DNA from: Immersiella caudata
Taxonomy: Eukaryota > Ascomycota > Sordariomycetes > Sordariales > Lasiosphaeriaceae
Reading direction: 5' to 3'
Length of the DNA: 64,000 nucleotides
Assembly: GCA_030512335.1 (NCBI GenBank)
Contig: JAULSU010000007.1
Location: 1,488,001-1,552,000 of the forward strand
Under the pieces are notes generated by a model. That model ran no database searches. It saw only the letters and a program-made list of their open reading frames with translations, and was not told where the DNA came from. Both the position numbers and the translations under genes were made by a program. Shown one piece after another: positions 43,939-54,622 of the stretch; within the stretch, counting starts at the first letter, position 1; each line of letters begins with the position of its first letter.

Positions 43939-45521
43939 GGTGGGTAAAGGCACGTTCCGATTACCAACCCATGATGATAGTGGCTTCCTGGTCGGGTCGG
44001 ATGGGGGGCGTGCCGGATGCTTCCCGTGAAGATCGACGGGTAGCGTATGTGATGTGTACGGTGTGTGATGAGATCCGGGATGGTGCAGCGTTGTGGGTGG
44101 GATGAGGGTGGCCCTCGGAATGAGGTCGGGTTAAGTTGGGCGAGAGACAAGAGGGGTTTCGGTGCAATCGCGAGCTGGAATATGTACAAGAACAGCACAA
44201 TACACGTCGTTAGCGTCGTGGCGCACAGCCGAACGAGGCGTCAATGTGCAGGTTGCCTGAGTCTTCGGTCGCTCGTCTTCCAACCGTGAGGCGGGCGTGC
44301 CGCACTTGTAGCCAATGTCTGCAAAGTGCGGTTTAGGCTCGGCTAGACTTCCCAAGTCTTCGGGCAGGCCAGCAACCGTCGGTCTGCCATGGCGGTGAGT
44401 CCTCTTGACCTGACTTTGACGCGATGGTGAGCTGGCAGCGACGGCGCAGTCGCTTCTTGAGGTCACTGTGAGTAGTCGCGAGTCCATCGCATCTAGCAGA
44501 CGCTGGGAATGTCGCGCTGCCCGACGCAACCCCTGAGGGCCTTGGCCAGCACTGAGCTGATGGTCCACGTCAGTGCAAGGCCTGTTGAGTATGAGTCGAA
44601 AGGCGAGTTGGGGTGCAACTGGAGGGTGTGGAAATTCGGGTTTGGGGACCAAGGCACAGCTGTGCTGCTATTTCCTGCCAATTGCTGCCCTGCTTGCTGC
44701 CCAATGTAGTTTGGTCGCTGTTGCCCAAGGAGAATCGCGGCCAACCAAATGGGAGGAACGGGGCTGATGTGCAGCACGCAGGATTGCCCATGCAGGCAAG
44801 TCCGTCCTTTGGGCTTCCATGCGTGCCACGCGAAATACCCGACTTCTCATCCACACTCTCGGCTCGTGCCGCCCGTCCGGCCTTTGGCACAGCACTCGGC
44901 GGAGGCGGAAAAGATGCAACGTCTGTCAACCCAAATCTGTTTGCAAATTTTCGGTGAGAGTGACGGGCTCGCCGACGAGCGTGGCTGTTTCGCAGCCTTG
45001 ACGGGGAAAAGAGCTGAACGAGCCGATAACTCTCGAGCTGAGCCCATGGAGGTTGTTTATGTCTGTCTTGCGATTTAGCCGGGAAAAGGGGTCACCCCTG
45101 ACGGATCTCGACAAGCGAACGTAGGAAGGATCAACAAAAAAAGCAGAACGCCTGAGATGTCCAATGAAAGGTAAATGCATGCCTGACCGGCGAGTACATT
45201 AGCGTCACTGCATTTTTCATCCCACTGGCTGGAGTTAAAGCCCAGAGCACGGCTCCTTCCTCCTTGCGCAAGGGGTGAAACCATAAACCATATCTGTACC
45301 CCTGTTCCATCGATCTCGATTCGTGGTGCAAGCTTTGGAGCTGATCCGGATCGATGCATGGAACCAACGAGAGACTAACAGCTCCTCATCGGTCGCTCCT
45401 ATGGCTCTGCTGGGGGCACTGCGCGAGTTCCCTCGATCTCAAGATCCTATTGACGGGCGTCGTCGATTTAAGCGCGTCTGCCGAAGCGATGATGCTGTAG
45501 ATTTATGTATGGGCTTGTAGA
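43939..45521. other. 1.6-kb gene-poor region
   Basis: Upstream of the CorA-like gene. A 173-codon minus-strand frame (44131-44652) has no motif or splice support. Confidence 0.4.
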
Positions 45522-45877
45522 TCATAGCAGAAACGACGGGTTTGAGAGCATGCGAAGTACCCTGGTGGGAGCAATATTCTGTCATTGTCAGGGTCTGAAT
45601 GTCAGCGGGGCCTGAAGACCTAATGGGCTTACCTGTAGCTCTTCCAGGAGTACTTCTGCAGGGGAAAGCAGCGTCTTGCGGAGAGCTGAAGCTTCCTCCT
45701 GTCTGCAACGCACCGCCAGATTGTCCCGTTTTGCTGTGGATCTGTCTTCGAAAACGTGAGTCTCCTTGCTTGCTCCCCTGTTGTCACCGTGAAACGCTTA
45801 CCGAGATGCGGCTGCTGTACCCAGCGCGACAAAGATGCTTTCCCAGATCCAGAAGCAGCAGTCGACGAAGAAGCCAT
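45522..45877 (-). CDS. Small three-exon hypothetical protein, 81 residues
   Basis: Exons 45877-45802, 45745-45633 and 45578-45522 are joined by GT-AG introns of 56 and 54 bp (both donors GTAAGC), phases 1 and 0. The protein is Ser/Ala-rich for 17 residues, then SRWVQQPHLDRSTAKRDN, QEEASALRKTLLSPAEVLL and NIAPTRVLRMLSN. The second and third exons are strongly helical and amphipathic. The unspliced frames are shorter or look random, and the spliced product has protein-like composition throughout. Family not recognised. It lies in an otherwise empty stretch. Confidence 0.55.
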
Positions 45878-47785
45878 GCTGTTTTGAGCCTTGGTACCTG
45901 GTCTGACGAAAATCTTCCTAGGAGCCCCAGCCAATCACCAACCACGGAACCGCCGCGGAGATCTCTAGCACCTGACGAAGTACTCACCTATCGGACAACA
46001 GCCTTGGCGTGCCTCACCGAGACGGCTTGGCCACCGGAAGAATTTTCCAGTCCAATTAAACGGCGAAACTGCTGCGGTTCAACATCTCCATGTTTCTTGA
46101 CGCGCTCACTGCAAAATTTGGAGGAGGTTTCTCGGTTTCCAGGCCCCCACCTGTTACCGAGTCCCAAAAGAGAACAAGGTGAGTGGTGAGACTGTCGCAC
46201 ACGCTGCCGGGATCCTTGCGATTGTGCTGAGGTGAGGGTCACGTGCGCGTGTTTTGTCGACGTGTTCAATTTTTCCTGTTGCCAGCGAAGAGCGGGGAGG
46301 CGGGAGTTCCCGCAGTGGGTCAAAACAAACCACGCGTCGCGATACCTCCATGGAAGCTGCGGCCACGCATTGGTGTCAATGGGGTCAGGGTCATTGAACA
46401 GTATTGCGAAGTACTGGGTTTGAGGTTAGTGATCTGCTGCGAGGTGGAACGCGCCTTCCGAGTCTCGAGCTCGCCTGACCCTCCCAAAGGATCCCACTTG
46501 TCCCCCCTCAAGCGACCTCAATATCGTTGCCGTGCTGCGGGCCATCTACCTTCATCATGTCGTGATTGGCGTGCAAGGGGCCCGCAGGAGGTGCGGGGCA
46601 CGTGATGGAAAAGTGCACTTTCGTTTCAGAGCTGCTGGGTCCATGGCTTTGCTAACCTCTTCGCAGTGCTTCGGCCAAGATGGTGCGTCTGACGTCCGCG
46701 GCCCACTGGCGGCTGCCTGAGGGTTGCCTCGCACAACAAGCAAGCCACTAACTAGGCCTCACCGCCAATTCGCAGCCCTCGAAGAGTGGTAAAGACACTG
46801 GCAGTGGAAAGAAGAAAAAGCCCCCCTCCCGTACCATATGGGCCTGGGTCTGCGTTTGTACCCCCTTTTCTCTCTCCCGGACATCCCCATCGCCGCGGGT
46901 ACCTGCTGAGAATCTAGCTGACCGCCGAGCTCCCGCGCACAGTGTAATTGCGGCCGCGAAGGCTCCGATATGACTATGATCAAGGAATACTGCTTGAGCC
47001 GCCAATGCTGCCACCTACGGTGCTACAACTGCGATGTCCGCCAAATGCGGGTATCGAGATGAGCTCTGTCCCGGCCGTCACAACACGCCGCGTGGACCCC
47101 GGACATCCCATCAACTGCATCCGGTTGACGCCACTGGATAAGGCGAAAGGAATGGCTTGTTGCACAGCAGATTCAACTCCATAACGCTGCGGACGCGGTC
47201 CAATCGCCGGACTCCCTTGTCGATATCCACTCCCGTCGCCCTGAAGCCATCGCACCCCATAACTACCAAGATTCCTCAGCCAAATTGCACCCGCAAAATC
47301 TATTCTGGAAGACAACATCCCTACCTACTCTCCTGGAGATGGAAAAAGGGTACCCAAAGAAGTTAAATCCCAGCAATCTTTGGATACCTCATCTTTTCTT
47401 ACCTCGACTTGAACGTCTTAGACCCCGGGCAACCACCGTTTCCGCAGTCTTCGGCACAGGCGTCTAATAATTTTGATGATACCTATCTAGATTCCATTCC
47501 TTGAGATATTTCAGGCTCTGGTAGTCTCCAGTTGGGGGGCGTTCTATCAATAGTGTACGAGAGTTCTGGGTTAAAAGAAAAGGATAGGGTTACCAAAATG
47601 GCAGAAAGTGAAGAGATTGGGGAAAACTGGTTAGACTGCGGATCCATAGACTGCGTTGTTTCATATTATTGTATTAGTGTCTTGTCTGTTCCCTTTCTTT
47701 TCTCTCTCTTTGGGCATGGTAGTTCCACCACTAACTGTCCGACTTCCTCTTTGTCACTCTCCTTCCAATAATTTGTACGCTTTCA
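45878..47785. other. 1.9-kb gene-poor region
   Basis: Several 70-200-codon frames on both strands lack motifs. No repeat or RNA gene recognised. Confidence 0.4.
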
Positions 47786-49534
47786 TCAATAACACTCGTT
47801 CACTCCACCCTTTTCCCATCTAACAAACGCTCTGATCCCTCTCGTGCTCATAGGGAAAGGAGAGAAGAAGTCATGGAAGAAGTGGACGTCTTGCTCAAAG
47901 TCGATATCATGCAACTCCAGCTCGAAACCGGCCTCTGGGGAAAATAGTCGGCCCAGACAGAGATAAATCTCCATCAAAGCTATCTCCGTACCAATGCACG
48001 ACCGGGCTCCTCGACCAAATGGCGCGAGATATCTGGAGAGACGCTTTCGCTCGGCTACGTCAAGCCAGCGCTCGGGACGAAAGTCATGCGGGTCAGAGAA
48101 GATGTCAGCACAGAAGTGAGTATCCTTTTGCGTGGTTGAGATGTAAGTCTGGGCTGATTAGTTTTGAACCACGCAGAAAACAGAGGGACTCACCCCCTTC
48201 GGTATAACTAGCCCCTCGTACACCAAGTCATTCTTCGGATCAAGCCTGGGAAGTCGTCCAGCAATGCTGTCCAGCCTGAAAATGTGTTGTTAGATACCAG
48301 AAGAGTCTTCCCAAGTCTTTTCACATACCGAAGTCCTTCGTTCACGACACCGCCCTGCAACCATGTCAGCACATCGCAACTCCACCAGAAACCTTTGGGT
48401 GAGGTACCAGGTACGGGAGTTCCCTGAGTTCTTGGAACGTTGGCGGTTGTCCATACTTCTCATACGCCACCTTCACTTCCGCCCGAAGCCGAGCTGTCCT
48501 TTCAGGGTGAGAAAGCAGATGATACACTGTGACGGACAACACGCTCCCTGTCGATTCCGTGCCCGCCAAGGCAACAGCACATGATTCTCGTGTTATGAAG
48601 GCCAAGGTCTTCTCATGCGGGGGAAGATTGGAGTTGAGAATTTGCCGAACCAGATCCGTCTCAGCCTCTCCCTTCTCCGCGCATCCCTCAGACAAGCCGA
48701 GACTCGTCTTCACAGCAGCATTAACATTCTGAGTCTGTCAGCAACCATCCTAACTTTCAAGCAGTTCATCAACCCTACTGTATAAAAACCCCGAACACCG
48801 AGTGACCCCGGATTGATCTTCAACGCTAACCACTGCGGCATCAACGTCTTGAATCCCCACAAGACAACCCCTCTCAAATGCCGATTCACCACCCCTAACC
48901 ACCCCAACATCCTCAACGCCCGGTTCCCCGCATGCTCAAAATCCGGCGAGTCCAAATGCCCAAACGGCTTTCGGAACGCAAACCCCGTCGCCCCATCCGT
49001 CGCTAGCGCCCGAAATGCATCATCCAACCGGACAACCTTTTCCGTGCCTCTCAACTGTGCCAACCTCTCAAGGAGCCTTCTCACAAGCCTCTCCACCTCG
49101 GGTTGATGCCGCGCGATAGCAGCCGGGGAGAAATAAGGGTTGATTGCCTCGCGTCGGCGGCGGTGACTCTCGGCGCACACGGAAGAAAAGGCATTATCGG
49201 GCGGACCGAGGAAGCGGTAATACCAGAGAGGTTTGTGCGCGCGACGGGCGACCTTGTAGACTTCGTTCCAGTTTGGGTCGCGGATGTGGAGTTCCCAGGG
49301 GTTAATGCGGACGATGGGGCCGTATTCGTCATGCATGCGGTTGATCTCGATGTAGTAGCGGCCCCCGCCGTCTTTGTAGCAGTCGTAGTATGCTTCGTAT
49401 AGGGAGGTTAGGGCGGCGATTTTGGGGCCAGGGAATTTGGAAAGGGGGCCGAGGAAGAGGCGGTAGATGGATCTCGCTGTTAGGGCGGTGATGATCAGCG
49501 CTGCGAGTTGAGCTGTGGCGCTGGAGGTTGACAT
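47786..49534 (-). CDS. Cytochrome P450 monooxygenase (trichodiene-oxygenase-like)
   Basis: ER-anchored haem monooxygenase, 515 residues, five exons: 49534-48779, 48728-48408, 48353-48328, 48275-48194 and 48148-47786. All introns are GT-AG (45-54 bp). An N-terminal hydrophobic anchor is followed by FPGPKIAALTSLYEAYYDCY, typical of fungal CYP58/trichodiene oxygenase-like P450s. The I-helix is AVALAGTEST. The ExxR pair (Glu365, Arg368) falls in the 26-nt third exon. FRPERW is at 418-423 and FGRGARSCIG places the haem Cys at 446. No biosynthetic cluster surrounds it, so the substrate is unknown. Confidence 0.93.
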
Positions 49535-50773
49535 TGTTGATGGGGCGGATGGGCGTGATGTCCAACTTGGAGTTGATGGTGGTTCAATTCATGAGCAACC
49601 CAATCCGCGGTCCCTGAAACGCACGGCAAGGCACAGAGAGAAGGGGCATGGGGCGTTTGTAAAGCTGACGAAGGTCTTGGACACCGCCACGAACAAATGT
49701 GTATCGAGATTCTGGTCGAGATCACGAAGAGTGGAGCATCGAGGCGTCGAGAAGTCATCCAATGGTTCAGCCAAGGCTTGGTGGCATATCGGTAAGCATG
49801 AGCTACCCGTGCGCCTGTGAGCTACGGATTTGAGGCTCTATTCGCGGCAAGAGCGGGATCTGACGGCTCCGAGAGATATCATGGAGTCTGTCGAGGAACA
49901 AACGCTTGCTGCCAGGTCTCCGGAGATATTTGATGAACAGGAAAACGACTGTTCGGACCGCACGTCGTTCTCACGGTTAACAAACCACTCCCAACGTTTG
50001 CAGTGATAAAAGGCTTCTGAAGTGCTGCTTTTCGAAGACTTCATCCTGTGGCTCATGGATAAGGATGTGGAGAGGTTACCAGCCGCTCGGAACCGCCACC
50101 GCTAGCTCGGTTCCATTGCTTGCCGCGCGAATGCCGGTGCAGAAAGCATGATGTACCTTCCCTATCCCCCCAGAGGGTGCCCTGAATTGGCATCGTGAGG
50201 ATACCAAAGTTCAACAAGGCTGTTCATGATCTTGCAAACACCTCCGTGTTGACTTCAGTTGGCGATCGCTGTTTGTTGTTGAGAAACCGTGGTATCCACC
50301 TAGTCGATTCTCGCAGCAGTATGGGGATGGAGCTGGCAAAGTGTTCCCATCACCATTAGTAAAGAGCAAAGAAAGCGGCCGCAATTGATCGATTTCGACT
50401 AGCTATGGCGGAAATCTCCCCCAGGTGGTCTCCATCTCCCTGCCGGGAATGTGCGGGAAGGAGTGGATCGGTGCAGCAAAATGAATCGGGAGCCGCTCAG
50501 AATAACCGCGGCCTGGCCTCCTGGGTCGCTAATCCGTGAATGTGGGAAATTTAACTTATCAGACGTTTGGAAACAAGCCATGTAAGCTTTATATGTAGAG
50601 ATGAAGTAAAACAGACTTGGCCGCGAGTGTGCGGTGCCGGTTCTCGGCGCAGTTCGTCTCCACCCCCAACTCGGCGGGGTCGTGCAGGGAGCGCCCGGCC
50701 AAGGCGGGGGGCGCCGCCAACCACTCGGTGAAGCACCAACCACCTGAGGTTATAGTTTGACCAGGGAAAGCTC

Positions 50774-51969
50774 TTATCTCTCTATCAGCTTATCTTGGCC
50801 CACATTCCCAAGTCTCTTGGCGATCATCAACCAGCGCCTCACAAGCTTCCATTCGGAGCTGCGAGTGCGCGCGCACCTTTGCTTGGTCTCGCCAGTGAGT
50901 CGGTAATCAGCAGCACCTGCAGTGTCAATATTTTCTTGTCGTGCTCCCCGAAAGCCTAGGCCCTGGGCCCCTCGAGAGAATCAAGCCACGCGCGTTACAG
51001 TCCACTTGGCTGCACGCGACAGTCAATTGGCATCGCGCGCCACCGCACCACCCCCGCGTATCAATGCCGGGTCCGACTTCAGCGCCACCCCCAGACGAAT
51101 GGATCATTATTTGCCGCAGATAATACTCTTGATACCTCGCGGAACGCTGGTTGGCTTGCGCTTAACGCCCATAGCTATTCCCAACGCTAACACCCCGCAA
51201 TGCGCTCGTTGCAGCCTTGACAGTGGCGAACACATGGAGCCACCCATGATTTCCGGACGACCCCCACATTTGCGTCGATGCCTCGGTGCGGCTGCTTACC
51301 GCTGGGCACCCCAGTACGGCGGAGTCGTCAATGGCGACAGCGATCGCTGTGGGACGCGGACGCACGATGGAGACGTTACAATGGGGTGCCCAGCCAGAGC
51401 CATGAGCAAAATCTATCATGTGTCTGTCAACACCGGGGTGTCGGAGCTGGCCCTGTGAATGGCTTGCGCTGCCAGGTCAGAGTCTGCAAATGGCTCAAGG
51501 GAATGCGGAACGCCCGACTGCCCGCAATGGAGGGATCCGCCGATGCCCCGCAACGCAGACCCAAGGGATCGCCCAGTGAAGAGGTTGTGGGAGGAGATGG
51601 GCGAATGGGCGGCGCGCAGGATACCCGATAACATTGAGATACCGCGAGTTGGGGGTCAGGCGGAGGATTTCCCGGTGCTGCAGCAGCAGCACTGCACTGG
51701 CGGTAACCGGCTCCGAGCGCCTGGCCATCGGCCTCCCCCGCATCCCGTCCTCGTCGCCATCCGCCAGTAGCAGTCCAGCGGTCCATGCAACCCACGCGAG
51801 CATGCAAAGCTTGCCAAAAAGCAAAGGGCTGCTAGCCACATGCCATCTAGGCACAGTGACAGCTCCGGGGATGCAGATTGACCAGCGGTCCTAGCTGCTT
51901 TGGTGCGCGTCTTGACATATCGCCCCACCCTCGACTTGCCCTTGGGATCGGTGGGGCCCGTGAAGATAA
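50774..51969 (+). promoter_or_regulatory. GATA-factor-type (HGATAR) sites upstream of purine permease
   Basis: AGATAA cores occur at 50774-50779 and 50790-50795 (both on the minus strand, 16 bp apart) and at 51964-51969 (plus strand, 180 bp before the start codon). In fungi AreA/NIT2 binds such sites at nitrogen-source permeases. Functional use here is inferred; no UaY-type CGG dyad was found. Confidence 0.35.
51301..51394. repeat. Perfect 13-bp inverted repeat with 68-bp loop
   Basis: Left arm 51301-51313 and right arm 51382-51394 are exact reverse complements (GCTGGGCACCCCA). A further GTA/TAC pair is possible inside after a two-base bulge. Confidence 0.8.
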
Positions 51970-52146
51970 GGGCGCTGGGAAGCTCCCTGAACACCATCTT
52001 CAGCACGCGCCTGTCTGCATTTAAGTTCTGCCCTGCCGCCGCCTTCTCAACGCTGACTCGATCCAGTCCCACCGCACCGGTTCACTCCCATCCCCGCTCC
52101 CTCCCACACACCCTTCCATTGGATCCATCTCGCGTCGTCGGCAGCC

Positions 52147-54102
52147 ATGGATGAAGATCAGGGCCCCTCGCAAATCGCCCCGGAGAAGGCTCCGCGCCGG
52201 TCCTTCGGCGACCGCCTTCAAGGTGCGAAGCGCGCCTTCACCACCAAGGAGGGCCTCATCGGCAACTACGACTATGTCTTCCTCTTCCGCCCCAACTTGC
52301 CCTTCATGAAGAAGTCGGACAAGGTCCCGCCCTTCTTCGGGCTCAACGACCGCATGCCCGTCTTCCTCGCCCTGCTGCTGGGATTCCAGCACGCCCTGGC
52401 GATGTTGGCCGGTATCATCACCCCGCCCATCATCCTGTCCGGCCCCGGCGGTGTCAACCTGTCCACCGCTGAGACCCAGTACCTCGTGTCAACCGCTCTG
52501 ATCGTCTCGGGTCTGCTGTCGTGCATCCAGATCACCAGGTTCCACATTTACAAGACCCCGTGTGTGCCCCTTTTCCCCCAAGACTGCTCGCACAAACTGA
52601 CACGATCGATCGATCAGATACTACATTGGCACTGGTCTCATCTCTGTCGTCGGCATCTCCTTCGCCATCATTCCCGTTGCGAGCGGTGCCTTTGCGCAGA
52701 TGTACGAGAATGGATTCTGCCCATCAGACGCGAGCGGTAACCCGCTGCCATGCCCCCAGGCTTATGGCGCCGTGATCGGAACAGCTGCCTGCTGCGCGCT
52801 GCTCGAGATCGCACTTGCCTTCACCCCGCCGAGACTCCTGCTCAAAGTCTTCCCGCCGATGGTCACCGGACCTACGGTCATGCTCATCGGCATCAAGCTC
52901 ATCCAGTCAGGTTTCAAGAACTGGGCGGGCGGCTCCGGCCCCTGCGCTGACAAGGAACCTGCTGCTTTCTTCGCTGCCTGCCCCAACATCAACGCGCCTC
53001 ACGCGCTTCCTTGGGGATCCGCCGAGTATCTTGGACTTGGCTTCTCGGTCTTCGTCACCATCATTCTTTGCGAGCGCTTTGGCGCGCCCATCATGAAGTC
53101 GACTAGCGTCGTGCTCGGTCTGCTCGTTGGTTGCATCATCGCTGCCGCCACTGGCTACTTCGACCGCTCCGGCATCGACACCGCCCCCGCCGTGTCCTTC
53201 ATCTGGGTCAAGACCTTCCCCCTGACGGTGTACGGGCCACTTGTGCTACCAATGATGGCTGTGTTCATCATTTGTGCCACCGAGGCCATCGGCGATATCA
53301 CGGCGACTTGCGATGTTTCGCGTCTCGAGGTCGACGGCAAGCTCTACGAGAGCCGCATCCAAGGCGGCGTGTTGGCTGACGGCTGCATTGGCCTTATCGC
53401 AGCCCTTATGACTATGACGCCCAGTAGGCTGCCCTTTTCCCATCCTTGAAGATACATTACTGACGAATATCTCCGACAGTGACGTGAGTTTTTGGCCTGA
53501 TATTTTTCAGGGGCTAGGGTTAGGGTTAAATGGCTAACATCTATCACAGGACCTTTGCGCAAAACAACGGCGTCATTGCCCTGACACGCTGCGCGAACCG
53601 AAGCGCCGGCTATTGCTGCTGCATGTTTCTCATGATCATGGGAATCTTCGCGAAATTTTCGGCGGCTCTTGTCTCCATCCCTTCGGCCGTCATCGGTGGC
53701 ATGACGACCTTCCTCTTCTGCTCCGTCGCGGTATCAGGTATCTCGATTATCTGCCGTGGTGTGCCCTTCAACCGCCGCAACCGCTTCGTCCTGACAGCTG
53801 CCCTTGCTCTGGGCTACGGCGCCACCATGGTGCCCAACTACTTCGACCACGTCTTCACCTACTCTGGTGACAACAAGGGCCTGCAGGGCTTCCTGGACGC
53901 CATCAGCCTCATCATGGAGACCGGTTTCGCTGTCACGGCCTTTGTCGCCACCATCCTCAACCTCACTCTTCCGTATGAGCTGGAGGACACCATTGTGGCC
54001 GACGAGGGAGAGTCAGCCCCCCCCGCGCCTGTTGTGGTCGAGGCTTCCAAGGCTGCCGACAGGGACAGTGATGACATCGAGAAGGCTGGCAAGCTGTCTT
54101 GA
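52147..54102 (+). CDS. Uric acid/xanthine permease (NAT/NCS2 family, UapA/UapC-like)
   Basis: Plasma-membrane H+ symporter for purines, about 14 helices, 591 residues. Exons 52147-52559, 52618-53423, 53480-53483 and 53550-54102. The N-terminal LIGNYDYVFLFRP, the helix-1 motif GFQHALAMLAG and the NAT signature QNNGVIALTR (Gln412-Arg421) are diagnostic. Exon 3 is only four bases (TGAC). With it, TP-MTTFAQNN is read in frame as in relatives; without it the frame is lost. Its flanking introns (56 and 66 bp) have good donors, acceptors and TACTGAC or GCTAAC branch sites. The C-terminus is acidic. Promoter GATA sites suggest nitrogen control. Confidence 0.93.
53480..53483 (+). other. Predicted 4-nt microexon (TGAC) of the purine permease
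   Basis: It is bounded by acceptor GACAG at 53479 and donor GTGAGT at 53484. It completes codon Met407 and starts Thr408 across two introns, restoring phase between exons that end at phase 1 and begin at phase 2. Confidence 0.75.
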
Positions 54103-54622
54103 AGTGTTGGCTGCTAAAATCGGTGCGGGAACAGGGGGGGTGCGTTTTGTTTTTGATGATGATTGGATACCCCTCATTACATCCGTGATTTGTCTTGGGC
54201 CGGAAACCCGGGGCCGGAAACACATGAGTTATGAATACAATGGATAGAGATGTTTGACTAGTGCCGTCTCATGTTTTTTGTGATGCTGTTCCAGCGATTT
54301 TGATGGATGGTTTCAATATTGAGCCGCTCCCGCAAATGCCAAGTTGACATCGGAAGGCACGGCACATGGAGGACAGATGGTTTGGAACCGATTCCTTGGT
54401 ACTCCTATGCGCAAATGTCGGGACACAGCGGCATCAGGCTGATATGGGGCAAAGCTACGCAGGTGAGCGGCTGAAAGGAGCCTCATCGCTTAACCGGTTT
54501 CACGCGGCTGGTAGGCATGACCAGGGCTTGGGAGCCATTTGCAGATCGTTAAAAACAAAATGTCTTCAGCTCTCTGCCCGCCCGCTCCAGAAATAACCGT
54601 TACCTTCACTACACTCTCCACA
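54103..54622. other. Intergenic, upstream of SET-domain gene
   Basis: No supported feature. An in-frame upstream start at 54560 for the SET gene lies here, but the signal-peptide start at 54623 is preferred. Confidence 0.45.

Larger units (their letters stand above)
49535..52146. other. 2.6-kb intergenic region upstream of P450 and purine permease
   Basis: No gene could be supported. It contains a 13-bp inverted repeat (51301-51394) and three GATA-factor-type sites noted separately. Frames of 100-180 codons near 50900-51800 are GC-rich and motif-free. Confidence 0.4.

Noticed and set aside
44131..44652. 173-codon minus-strand frame
   Set aside because: Some protein-like stretches but no motif, no splice support and no recognisable homology; left as gene-poor DNA.
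45599..46189. 196-codon plus-strand frame
   Set aside because: Random-looking composition and overlap with the better supported three-exon minus-strand gene.
46980..47318. 112-codon minus-strand frame with Gly/Ser-rich end
   Set aside because: Compositionally possible but unsupported by motifs, splice sites or context.
50922..51458. 178-codon plus-strand frame
   Set aside because: GC-rich region with several overlapping frames, no motif and no family resemblance.
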